A stretch of DNA of 64,000 nucleotides from contig CAUJGJ010000040.1 in NCBI GenBank assembly GCA_963170055.1, positions 481,401 to 545,400 of the forward strand, read 5' to 3'. A model generated the notes under the pieces. The model was not told the DNA's origin and made no database searches. It saw nothing but the letters and a program-made list of their open reading frames with translations. Shown one piece after another: positions 1 through 13,690 of this stretch. A program made the position numbers and the translations under genes. How positions within the stretch are numbered: the stretch's first letter is position 1; the number at the start of each line of letters is the position of its first letter. The stretch is from Halisarca cf. caerulea. Taxonomy: Eukaryota; Porifera; Demospongiae; Chondrillida; Halisarcidae.

Positions 1-1560
1 AAGAAAATAATATTTGTCTCTTCGTAACTTTAAATGCTATTGTCATTCTAAAGAATTCATATTTTTATTTGCTACGATAATGTTCGTAACGTTACTTTAA
101 ATTTGCGAATAGCCCCAAATTGCTATCATTCTTAATGTCTTGTAAAAGAAAATAATATTTGTCTCTTCGTAACTTTAAATGCTATTGTCATTCTAAAGAA
201 TTCATATTTTTATTTGCTACGATAATGTTCGTAACGTTACTTTAAATTAGCCAATAGCCCAAAATTGCTATCATTCTTAATGTCTTGTAAAAGAAAATAA
301 TATTTGTCTCTTCGTAACTTTAAATGCTATTGTCATTCTAAAGAATTCATATATATATTTGCTACGATAATGTTCGTAACGTTACTTTAAATTTGCCAAT
401 ATCCCAAAATTGCTATCATTCTAAATGTCTTCTAAAAGAAAATAATATTTGTCTCTTCGTAACTTTAAATGCTATTGTCATTCTAAAGAATTCATATTTT
501 TATTTGCTACGATAATGTTCGTAACGTTACTTTAAATTTGCCAATAGCCCAAAATTGCTATCATTCTTAATGTCTTGTAAAAGAAAATAATATTTGTCTC
601 TTCGTAACTTTAAATGCTATTGTCATTCTAAAGAATTCATATTTATATTTGCTACGATAATGTTCGTAACGTTACTTTAAATTTGCCAATAGCCCAAAAT
701 TGCTATCATTCTAAATGTCTTGTAAAAGAAAATAATATTTGTCTCTTCGTAACTTTAAATGCTATTGTCATTCTAAAGAATTCATATTTTTATTTGCTAC
801 GATAATGTTCGTAACGTTACTTTAAATTTGCGAATAGCCCAAAATTGCTATCATTCTTAATGTCTTGTAAAAGAAAATAATATTTGTCTCTTCGTAACTT
901 TAAATGCTATTGTCATTCTAAAGAATTCATATTTTTATTTGCTACGATAATGTTCGTAACGTTACTTTAAATTTGCCAATAGCCCAAAATTGCTATCATT
1001 CTTAATGTCTTGTAAAAGAAAATAATATTTGTCTGTTCGTTACTTTAAATGCTATTGTCATTCTAAAGAATTCATATTTTTATTTGCTACGATAATGTTC
1101 GTAACGTTACTTTAAATTTGCCAATAGCCCAAAATTGCTATCATTCTTAATGTCTTGTAAAAGAAAATAATATTTGTCTCTTCGTAACTTTAAATGCTAT
1201 TGTCATTCTAAAGAATTCATATTTTTATTTGCTACGATAATGTTCGTAACGTTACTTTAAATTTGCGAATAGCCCCAAATTGCTATCATTCTTAATGTCT
1301 TGTAAAAGAAAATAATATTTGTCTCTTCGTAACTTTAAATGCTATTGTCATTCTAAAGAATTCATATTTTTATTTGCTACGATAATGTTCGTAACGTTAC
1401 TTTAAATTTGCGAATAGCCCAAAATTGCTATAATTCTAAATGTCTTCTAAAAGAAAATAATATTTGTCTCTTCGTAACTTTAAATGCTATTGTCATTCTA
1501 AAGAATTCATATTTTTATTTGCTACGATAATGTTCGTAACGTTACTTTAAATTTGCGAAT

Positions 1561-4436
1561 AGCCCGAAATTGCTATCATTCTAAATGTTTTCTAAAAGAA
1601 AATAATATTTGTCTCTTCGTAACTTTAAATGCTATTGTCATTCTAAAGAAATCATATTTTCTACGATAATGTTCGTAACGTTACTTTAAATTTGCGAATA
1701 GCCCAAACTTGCTATCATTCTAAATGTCTTGTAAAAGAAAATAATATTTGTCTCTTCGTAACTTTAAATGCTATTGTCATTCTAAAGAATTCATATTTTT
1801 ATTTGCTACGATAATGTTCGTAACGTTACTTTAAATTTGCCAATAGCCCAAAATTGCTATCATTCTAAATGTCTTGTAAAAGAAAATAATATTTGTCTCT
1901 TCGTAACTTTAAATGCTATTGTCATTCTAAAGAATTCATATTTTTATTTGCTACGATAATGTTCGTAACGTTACTTTAAATTTGCCAATAGCCCAAAATT
2001 GCTATCATTCTTAATGTCTTGTAAAAGAAAATAATATTTGTCTCTTCGTAACTTTAAATGCTATTGTCATTCTAAAGAATTCATATTTTTATTTGCTACG
2101 ATAATGTTCGTAACGTTACTTTAAATTTGCGAATAGCCCAAAATTGCTATCATTCTTAATGTCTTGTAAAAGAAAATAATATTTGTCTCTTCGTAACTTT
2201 AAATGCTATTGTCATTCTAAAGAATTCATATTTTTATTTGCTACGATAATGTTCGTAACGTTACTTTAAATTTGCGAATAGCCCAAAATTGCTATTCTTC
2301 TAAATGTCTTCTAAAAGAAAATAATATTTGTCTCTTCGTAACTTTAAATGCTATTGTCATTCTAAAGAATTCATATTTTTATTTGCTACGATAATGTTCG
2401 TAACGTTACTTTAAATTTGCGAATAGCCCGAAATTGCTATCATTCTAAATGTTTTCTAAAAGAAAATAATATTTGTCTCTTCGTAACTTTAAATGCTATT
2501 GTCATTCTAAAGAAATCATATTTTCTACGATAATGTTCGTAACGTTACTTTAAATTTGCGAATAGCCCAAACTTGCTATCATTCTAAATGTCTTGTAAAA
2601 GAAAATAATATTTGTCTCTTCGTAACTTTAAATGCTATTGTCATTCTAAAGAATTCATATTTATATTTGCTACGATAATGTTCGTAACGTTACTTTAAAT
2701 TTGCCAATAGCCCAAAATTGCTATCATTCTAAATGTCTTCAAAAAGAAAATAATATTTGTCTCTTCGTAACTTTAAATGCTATTGTCATTCTAAAGAATT
2801 CATATTTTTATTTGCTACGATAATGTTCGTAACGTTACTTTAAATTTGCGAATAGCCCAAAATTGCTATCATTCTTAATGTCTTGTAAAAGAAAATAATA
2901 TTTGTCTCTTCGTAACTTTAAATGCTATTGTCATTCTAAAGAATTCATATTTTTATTTGCTACGATAATGTTCGTAACGTTACTTTAAATTTGCGAATAG
3001 CCCAAAATTGCTATCATTCTTAATGTCTTGTAAAAGAAAATAATATTTGTCTCTTCGTAACTTTAAATGCTATTGTCATTCTAAAGAATTCATATTTTTA
3101 TTTGCTACGATAATGTTCGTAACGTTACTTTAAATTTGCGAATAGCCCAAAATTGCTATAATTCTAAATGTCTTCTAAAAGAAAATAATATTTGTCTCTT
3201 CGTAACTTTAAATGCTATTGTCATTCTAAAGAATTCATATTTTTATTTGCTACGATAATGTTCGTAACGTTACTTTAAATTTGCGAATAGCCCGAAATTG
3301 CTATCATTCTAAATGTTTTCTAAAAGAAAATAATATTTGTCTCTTCGTAACTTTAAATGCTATTGTCATTCTAAAGAAATCATATTTTCTACGATAATGT
3401 TCGTAACGTTACTTTAAATTTGCGAATAGCCCAAACTTGCTATCATTCTAAATGTCTTGTAAAAGAAAATAATATTTGTCTCTTCGTAACTTTAAATGCT
3501 ATTGTCATTCTAAAGAATTCATATTTTTATTTGCTACGATAATGTTCGTAACGTTACTTTAAATTTGCCAATAGCCCAAAATTGCTATCATTCTTAATGT
3601 CTTGTAAAAGAAAATAATATTTGTCTCTTCGTAACTTTAAATGCTATTGTCATTCTAAAGAATTCATATTTTTATTTGCTACGATAATGTTCGTAACGTT
3701 ACTTTAAATTTGCCAATAGCCCAAAATTGCTATCATTCTTAATGTCTTGTAAAAGAAAATAATATTTGTCTCTTCGTAACTTTAAATGCTATTGTCATTC
3801 TAAAGAATTCATATTTTTATTTGCTACGATAATGTTCGTAACGTTACTTTAAATTTGCGAATAGCCCAAAATTGCTATAATTCTAAATGTCTTCTAAAAG
3901 AAAATAATATTTGTCTCTTCGTAACTTTAAATGCTATTGTCATTCTAAAGAATTCATATTTTTATTTGCTACGATAATGTTCGTAACGTTACTTTAAATT
4001 TGCGAATAGCCCGAAATTGCTATCATTCTAAATGTTTTCTAAAAGAAGATAATATTTGTCTCTTCGTAACTTTAAATGCTATTGTCATTCTAAAGAAATC
4101 ATATTTTCTACGATAATGTTCGTAACGTTACTTTAAATTTGCGAATAGCCCAAACTTGCTATCATTCTAAATGTCTTGTAAAAGAAAATAATATTTGTCT
4201 CTTCGTAACTTTAAATGCTATTGTCATTCTAAAGAATTCATATTTTTATTTGCTACGATAATGTTCGTAACGTTACTTTAAATTTGCGAATAGCCCAAAA
4301 TTGCTATCATTCTTAATGTCTTGTAAAAGAAAATAATATTTGTCTCTTCGTAACTTTAAATGCTATTGTCATTCTAAAGAATTCATATTTTTATTTGCTA
4401 CGATAATGTTCGTAACGTTACTTTAAATTTGCGAAT
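1561..4436. repeat. Local higher-order repeat: 864-bp six-monomer units and shorter 5- and 3-monomer versions
   Basis: A diagnostic trio of monomers (one with AGCCCGAAATTGC, then a 139-bp monomer reading AGAAATCATATTTTCTACG, then one with CAAACTTGC) recurs with the AGCCCG marker at 1561, 2425, 3289, 4008 and 4437. Spacings are 864, 864, 719 and 429 bp. These equal 6, 6, 5 and 3 monomers minus the single 6-bp deletion. Further copies lie at 6896 and 9210. Variable monomer number with a shared marker set indicates repeated unequal crossover. Confidence 0.9.
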
Positions 4437-7400
4437 AGCCCGAAATTGCTATCATTCTAAATGTTTTCTAAAAGAAAATAATATTTGTCTCTTCGTAACT
4501 TTAAATGCTATTGTCATTCTAAAGAAATCATATTTTCTACGATAATGTTCGTAACGTTACTTTAAATTTGCGAATAGCCCAAACTTACTATCATTCTAAA
4601 TGTCTTGTAAAAGAAAATAATATTTGTCTCTTCGTAACTTTAAATGCTATTGTCATTCTAAAGAATTCATATTTATATTTGCTACGATAATGTTCGTAAC
4701 GTTACTTTAAATTTGCCAATAGCCCAAAATTGCTATCATTCTAAATGTCTTCAAAAAGAAAATAATATTTGTCTCTTCGTAACTTTAAATGCTATTGTCA
4801 TTCTAAAGAATTCATATTTTTATTTGCTACGATAATGTTCGTAACGTTACTTTAAATTTGCGAATAGCCCAAAATTGCTATCATTCTTAATGTCTTGTAA
4901 AAGAAAATAATATTTGTCTCTTCGTAACTTTAAATGCTATTGTCATTCTAAAGAATTCATATTTTTATTTGCTACGATAATGTTCGTAACGTTACTTTAA
5001 ATTTGCCAATATCCCAAAATTGCTATCATTCTAAATGTCTTCTAAAAGAAAATAATATTTGTCTCTTCGTAACTTTAAATGCTATTGTCATTCTAAAGAA
5101 TTCATATTTTTATTTGCTACGATAATGTTCGTAACGTTACTTTAAATTTGCGAATAGCCCAAAATTGCTATCATTCTTAATGTCTTGTAAAAGAAAATAA
5201 TATTTGTCTCTTCGTAACTTTAAATGCTATTGTCATTCTAAAGAATTCATATTTTTATTTGCTACGATAATGTTCGTAACGTTACTTTAAATTTGCCAAT
5301 AGCCCAAAATTGCTATCATTCTTAATGTCTTGTAAAAGAAAATAATATTTGTCTGTTCGTTACTTTAAATGCTATTGTCATTCTAAAGAATTCATATTTT
5401 TATTTGCTACGATAATGTTCGTAACGTTACTTTAAATTTGCCAATAGCCCAAAATTGCTATCATTCTTAATGTCTTGTAAAAGAAAATAATATTTGTCTC
5501 TTCGTAACTTTAAATGCTATTGTCATTCTAAAGAATTCATATTTTTATTTGCTACGATAATGTTCGTAACGTTACTTTAAATTTGCGAATAGCCCAAAAT
5601 TGCTATCATTCTTAATGTCTTGTAAAAGAAAATAATATTTGTCTCTTCGTAACTTTAAATGCTATTGTCATTCTAAAGAATTCATATTTTTATTTGCTAC
5701 GATAATGTTCGTAACGTTACTTTAAATTTGCGAATAGCCCAAAATTGCTATCATTCTTAATGTCTTGTAAAAGAAAATAATATTTGTCTCTTCGTAACTT
5801 TAAATGCTATTGTCATTCTAAAGAATTCATATTTTTATTTGCTACGATAATGTTCGTAACGTTACTTTAAATTTGCGAATAGCCCAAAATTGCTATCATT
5901 CTTAATGTCTTGTAAAAGAAAATAATATTTGTCTCTTCGTAACTTTAAATGCTATTGTCATTCTAAAGAATTCATATTTTTATTTGCTACGATAATGTTC
6001 GTAACGTTACTTTAAATTTGCGAATAGCCCAAAATTGCTATCATTCTTAATGTCTTGTAAAAGAAAATAATATTTGTCTCTTCGTAACTTTAAATGCTAT
6101 TGTCATTCTAAAGAATTCATATTTTTATTTGCTACGATAATGTTCGTAACGTTACTTTAAATTTGCCAATAGCCCAAAATTGCTATCATTCTTAATGTCT
6201 TGTAAAAGAAAATAATATTTGTCTGTTCGTTACTTTAAATGCTATTGTCATTCTAAAGAATTCATATTTTTATTTGCTACGATAATGTTCGTAACGTTAC
6301 TTTAAATTTGCCAATAGCCCAAAATTGCTATCATTCTTAATGTCTTGTAAAAGAAAATAATATTTGTCTCTTCGTAACTTTAAATGCTATTGTCATTCTA
6401 AAGAATTCATATTTTTATTTGCTACGATAATGTTCGTAACGTTACTTTAAATTTGCGAATATCCCAAAATTGCTATCATTCTTAATGTCTTGTAAAAGAA
6501 AATAATATTTGTCTCTTCGTAACTTTAAATGCTATTGTCATTCTAAAGAATTCATATTTTTATTTGCTACGATAATGTTCGTAACGTTACTTTAAATTTG
6601 CGAATAGCCCAAAATTGCTATCATTCTTAATGTCTTGTAAAAGAAAATAATATTTGTCTCTTCGTAACTTTAAATGCTATTGTCATTCTAAAGAATTCAT
6701 ATTTTTATTTGCTACGATAATGTTCGTAACGTTACTTTAAATTTGCGAATAGCCCAAAATTGCTATAATTCTAAATGTCTTCTAAAAGAAAATAATATTT
6801 GTCTCTTCGTAACTTTAAATGCTATTGTCATTCTAAAGAATTCATATTTTTATTTGCTACGATAATGTTCGTAACGTTACTTTAAATTTGCCAATAGCCC
6901 GAAATTGCTATCATTCTAAATGTTTTCTAAAAGAAAATAATATTTGTCTCTTCGTAACTTTAAATGCTATTGTCATTCTAAAGAAATCATATTTTCTACG
7001 ATAATGTTCGTAACGTTACTTTAAATTTGCGAATAGCCCAAACTTGCTATCATTCTAAATGTCTTGTAAAAGAAAATAATATTTGTCTCTTCGTAACTTT
7101 AAATGCTATTGTCATTCTAAAGAATTCATATTTATATTTGCTACGATAATGTTCGTCACGTTACTTTAAATTTGCCAATAGCCCAAAATTGCTATCATTC
7201 TAAATGTCTTCAAAAAGAAAATAATATTTGTCTCTTCGTAACTTTAAATGCTATTGTCATTCTAAAGAATTCATATTTTTATTTGCTACGATAATGTTCG
7301 TAACGTTACTTTAAATTTGCGAATAGCCCAAAATTGCTATCATTCTTAATGTCTTGTAAAAGAAAATAATATTTGTCTCTTCGTAACTTTAAATGCTATT

Positions 7401-9345
7401 GTCATTCTAAAGAATTCATATTTTTATTTGCTACGATAATGTTCGTAACGTTACTTTAAATTTGCCAATAGCCCAAAATTGCTATCATTCTTAATGTCTT
7501 GTAAAAGAAAATAATATTTGTCTCTTCGTTACTTTAAATGCTATTGTCATTCTAAAGAATTCATATTTTTATTTGCTACGATAATGTTCGTAACGTTACT
7601 TTAAATTTGCCAATAGCCCAAAATTGCTATCATTCTTAATGTCTTGTAAAAGAAAATAATATTTGTCTCTTCGTAACTTTAAATGCTATTGTCATTCTAA
7701 AGAATTCATATTTTTATTTGCTACGATAATGTTCGTAACGTTACTTTAAATTTGCCAATAGCCCCAAATTGCTATCATTCTTAATGTCTTGTAAAAGAAA
7801 ATAATATTTGTCTCTTCGTAACTTTAAATGCTATTGTCATTCTAAAGAATTCATATTTATATTTGCTACGATAATGTTCGTAACGTTACTTTAAATTTGC
7901 CAATAGCCCAAAATTGCTATCATTCTAAATGTCTTCTAAAAGAAAATAATATTTGTCTCTTCGTAACTTTAAATGCTATTGTCATTCTAAAGAATTCATA
8001 TTTTTATTTGCTACGATAATGTTCGTAACGTTACTTTAAATTTGCGAATAGCCCAAAATTGCTATCATTCTTAATGTCTTGTAAAAGAAAATAATATTTG
8101 TCTCTTCGTAACTTTAAATGCTATTGTCATTCTAAAGAATTCATATTTTTATTTGCTACGATAATGTTCGTAACGTTACTTTAAATTTGCCAATAGCCCA
8201 AAATTGCTATCATTCTTAATGTCTTGTAAAAGAAAATAATATTTGTCTCTTCGTAACTTTAAATGCTATTGTCATTCTAAAGAATTCATATTTTTATTTG
8301 CTACGATAATGTTCGTAACGTTACTTTAAATTTGCCAATAGCCCCAAATTGCTATCATTCTTAATGTCTTGTAAAAGAAAATAATATTTGTCTCTTCGTA
8401 ACTTTAAATGCTATTGTCATTCTAAAGAATTCATATTTATATTTGCTACGATAATGTTCGTAACGTTACTTTAAATTTGCCAATAGCCCAAAATTGCTAT
8501 CATTCTAAATGTCTTCTAAAAGAAAATAATATTTGTCTCTTCGTAACTTTAAATGCTATTGTCATTCTAAAGAATTCATATTTTTATTTGCTACGATAAT
8601 GTTCGTAACGTTACTTTAAATTTGCGAATAGCCCAAAATTGCTATCATTCTTAATGTCTTGTAAAAGAAAATAATATTTGTCTCTTCGTAACTTTAAATG
8701 CTATTGTCATTCTAAAGAATTCATATTTTTATTTGCTACGATAATGTTCGTAACGTTACTTTAAATTTGCCAATAGCCCAAAATTGCTATCATTCTTAAT
8801 GTCTTGTAAAAGAAAATAATATTTGTCTGTTCGTTACTTTAAATGCTATTGTCATTCTAAAGAATTCATATTTTTATTTGCTACGATAATCTTCGTAACG
8901 TTACTTTAAATTTGCCAATAGCCCAAAATTGCTATCATTCTTAATGTCTTGTAAAAGAAAATAATATTTGTCTCTTCGTAACTTTAAATGCTATTGTCAT
9001 TCTAAAGAATTCATATTTTTATTTGCTACGATAATGTTCGTAACGTTACTTTAAATTTGCGAATAGCCCAAAATTGCTATAATTCTAAATGTCTTCTAAA
9101 AGAAAATAATATTTGTCTCTTCGTAACTTTAAATGCTATTGTCATTCTAAAGAATTCATATTTTTATTTGCTACGATAATGTTCGTAACGTTACTTTAAA
9201 TTTGCGAATAGCCCGAAATTGCTATCATTCTAAATGTTTTCTAAAAGAAAATAATATTTGTCTCTTCGTAACTTTAAATGCTATTGTCATTCTAAAGAAA
9301 TCATATTTTCTACGATAATGTTCGTAACGTTACTTTAAATTTGCG
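1620..9345. repeat. Region carrying seven 139-bp deletion monomers
   Basis: Seven monomers lack 6 bp (CATATTTTTATTTGCTACG becomes CATATTTTCTACG) and also lose the EcoRI site through AGAAATC. They lie near 1650, 2517, 3381, 4100, 4529, 6988 and 9301. I saw none in the remaining 26 kb. Monomers with AGAAATC but full length (for example near 14,225, 15,668, 18,279, 23,933 and 29,445) look like the parental or a sister form. Confidence 0.85.
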
Positions 9346-12300
9346 AATAGCCCAAACTTGCTATCATTCTAAATGTCTTGTAAAAGAAAATAATATTTGG
9401 CTCTTCGTAACTTTAAATGCTATTGTCATTCTAAAGAATTCATATTTTTATTTGCTACGATAATGTTCGTAACGTTACTTTAAATTTGCGAATAGCCCAA
9501 ACTTGCTATCATTCTAAATGTCTTGTAAAAGAAAATAATATTTGGCTCTTCGTAACTTTAAATGCTATTGTCATTCTAAAGAATTCATATTTTTATTTGC
9601 TACGATAATGTTCGTAACGTTACTTTAAATTTGCGAATAGCCCAAAATTGCTATCATTCTTAATGTCTTGTAAAAGAAAATAATATTTGTCTCTTCGTAA
9701 CTTTAAATGCTATTGTCATTCTAAAGAATTCATATTTTTATTTGCTACGATAATGTTCGTAACGTTACTTTAAATTTGCGAATAGCCCCAAATTGCTATC
9801 ATTCTTAATGTCTTGTAAAAGAAAATAATATTTGTCTCTTCGTAACTTTAAATGCTATTGTCATTCTAAAGAATTCATATTTATATTTGCTACGATAATG
9901 TTCGTAACGTTACTTTAAATTTGCCAATAGCCCAAAATTGCTATCATTCTAAATGTCTTCTAAAAGAAAATAATATTTGTCTCTTCGTAACTTTAAATGC
10001 TATTGTCATTCTAAAGAATTCATATTTTTATTTGCTACGATAATGTTCGTAACGTTACTTTAAATTTGCGAATAGCCCAAAATTGCTATCATTCTTAATG
10101 TCTTGTAAAAGAAAATAATATTTGTCTCTTCGTAACTTTAAATGCTATTGTCATTCTAAAGAATTCATATTTTTATTTGCTACGATAATGTTCGTAACGT
10201 TACTTTAAATTTGCCAATAGCCCAAAATTGCTATCATTCTTAATGTCTTGTAAAAGAAAATAATATTTGTCTGTTCGTTACTTTAAATGCTATTGTCATT
10301 CTAAAGAATTCATATTTTTATTTGCTACGATAATCTTCGTAACGTTACTTTAAATTTGCCAATAGCCCAAAATTGCTATCATTCTTAATGTCTTGTAAAA
10401 GAAAATAATATTTGTCTCTTCGTAACTTTAAATGCTATTGTCATTCTAAAGAATTCATATTTTTATTTGCTACGATAATGTTCGTAACGTTACTTTAAAT
10501 TTGCGAATAGCCCAAAATTGCTATAATTCTAAATGTCTTCTAAAAGAAAATAATATTTGTCTCTTCGTAACTTTAAATGCTATTGTCATTCTAAAGAATT
10601 CATATTTTTATTTGCTACGATAATGTTCGTAACGTTACTTTAAATTTGCCAATAGCCCAAAATTGCTATCATTCTTAATGTCTTGTAAAAGAAAATAATA
10701 TTTGTCTGTTCGTTACTTTAAATGCTATTGTCATTCTAAAGAATTCATATTTTTATTTGCTACGATAATCTTCGTAACGTTACTTTAAATTTGCCAATAG
10801 CCCAAAATTGCTATCATTCTTAATGTCTTGTAAAAGAAAATAATATTTGTCTCTTCGTAACTTTAAATGCTATTGTCATTCTAAAGAATTCATATTTTTA
10901 TTTGCTACGATAATGTTCGTAACGTTACTTTAAATTTGCGAATAGCCCAAAATTGCTATCATTCTTAATGTCTTGTAAAAGAAAATAATATTTGTCTCTT
11001 CGTAACTTTAAATGCTATTGTCATTCTAAAGAATTCATATTTATATTTCCTACGATAATGTTCGTAACGTTACTTTAAATTTGCCAATAGCCCAAAATTG
11101 CTATCATTCTAAATGTCTTCTAAAAGAAAATAATATTTGTCTCTTCGTAACTTTAAATGCTATTGTCATTCTAAAGAATTCATATTTTTATTTGCTACGA
11201 TAATGTTCGTAACGTTACTTTAAATTTGCGAATAGCCCAAAATTGCTATCATTCTTAATGTCTTGTAAAAGAAAATAATATTTGTCTCTTCGTAACTTTA
11301 AATGCTATTGTCATTCTAAAGAATTCATATTTTTATTTGCTACGATAATGTTCGTAACGTTACTTTAAATTTGCCAATAGCCCAAAATTGCTATCATTCT
11401 TAATGTCTTGTAAAAGAAAATAATATTTGTCTGTTCGTTACTTTAAATGCTATTGTCATTCTAAAGAATTCATATTTTTATTTGCTACGATAATCTTCGT
11501 AACGTTACTTTAAATTTGCCAATAGCCCAAAATTGCTATCATTCTTAATGTCTTGTAAAAGAAAATAATATTTGTCTGTTCGTTACTTTAAATGCTATTG
11601 TCATTCTAAAGAATTCATATTTTTATTTGCTACGATAATCTTCGTAACGTTACTTTAAATTTGCGAATAGCCCAAAATTGCTATCATTCTTAATGTCTTG
11701 TAAAAGAAAATAATATTTGTCTCTTCGTAACTTTAAATGCTATTGTCATTCTAAAGAATTCATATTTTTATTTGCTACGATAATGTTCGTAACGTTACTT
11801 TAAATTTGCGAATAGCCCCAAATTGCTATCATTCTTAATGTCTTGTAAAAGAAAATAATATTTGTCTCTTCGTAACTTTAAATGCTATTGTCATTCTAAA
11901 GAATTCATATTTATATTTGCTACGATAATGTTCGTAACGTTACTTTAAATTTGCCAATAGCCCAAAATTGCTATCATTCTAAATGTCTTCTAAAAGAAAA
12001 TAATATTTGTCTCTTCGTAACTTTAAATGCTATTGTCATTCTAAAGAATTCATATTTTTATTTGCTACGATAATGTTCGTAACGTTACTTTAAATTTGCG
12101 AATAGCCCAAAATTGCTATCATTCTTAATGTCTTGTAAAAGAAAATAATATTTGTCTCTTCGTAACTTTAAATGCTATTGTCATTCTAAAGAATTCATAT
12201 TTTTATTTGCTACGATAATGTTCGTAACGTTACTTTAAATTTGCCAATAGCCCAAAATTGCTATCATTCTTAATGTCTTGTAAAAGAAAATAATATTTGT

Positions 12301-13690
12301 CTGTTCGTTACTTTAAATGCTATTGTCATTCTAAAGAATTCATATTTTTATTTGCTACGATAATCTTCGTAACGTTACTTTAAATTTGCCAATAGCCCAA
12401 AATTGCTATCATTCTTAATGTCTTGTAAAAGAAAATAATATTTGTCTCTTCGTAACTTTAAATGCTATTGTCATTCTAAAGAATTCATATTTTTATTTGC
12501 TACGATAATGTTCGTAACGTTACTTTAAATTTGCGAATAGCCCAAAATTGCTATCATTCTTAATGTCTTGTAAAAGAAAATAATATTTGTCTCTTCGTAA
12601 CTTTAAATGCTATTGTCATTCTAAAGAATTCATATTTTTATTTGCTACGATAATGTTCGTAACGTTACTTTAAATTTGCGAATAGCCCCAAATTGCTATC
12701 ATTCTTAATGTCTTGTAAAAGAAAATAATATTTGTCTCTTCGTAACTTTAATTGCTATTGTCATTCTAAAGAATTCATATTTTTATTTGCTACGATAATG
12801 TTCGTAACGTTACTTTAAATTTGCGAATAGCCCAAAATTGCTATCATTCTTAATGTCTTGTAAAAGAAAATAATATTTGTCTCTTCGTAACTTTAAATGC
12901 TATTGTCATTCTAAAGAATTCATATTTTTATTTGCTACGATAATGTTCGTAACGTTACTTTAAATTTGCGAATAGCCCCAAATTGCTATCATTCTTAATG
13001 TCTTGTAAAAGAAAATAATATTTGTCTCTTCGTAACTTTAATTGCTATTGTCATTCTAAAGAATTCATATTTTTATTTGCTACGATAATGTTCGTAACGT
13101 TACTTTAAATTTGCGAATAGCCCAAAATTGCTATCATTCTTAATGTCTTGTAAAAGAAAATAATATTTGTCTCTTCGTAACTTTAAATGCTATTGTCATT
13201 CTAAAGAATTCATATTTTTATTTGCTACGATAATGTTCGTAACGTTACTTTAATTTTGCGAATAGCCCAAAATTGCTATCATTCTTAATGTCTTGTAAAA
13301 GAAAATAATATTTGTCTCTTCGTAACTTTAAATGCTATTGTCATTCTAAAGAATTCATATTTTTATTTGCTACGATAATGTTCGTAACGTTACTTTAATT
13401 TTGCGAATAGCCCAAAATTGCTATCATTCTTAATGTCTTGTAAAAGAAAATAATATTTGTCTCTTCGTAACTTTAAATGCTATTGTCATTCTAAAGAATT
13501 CATATTTTTATTTGCTACGATAATGTTCGTAACGTTACTTTAAATTTGCGAATAGCCCAAAATTGCTATCATTCTTAATGTCTTGTAAAAGAAAATAATA
13601 TTTGTCTCTTCGTAACTTTAAATGCTATTGTCATTCTAAAGAATTCATATTTTTATTTGCTACGATAATGTTCGTAACGTTACTTTAAAT

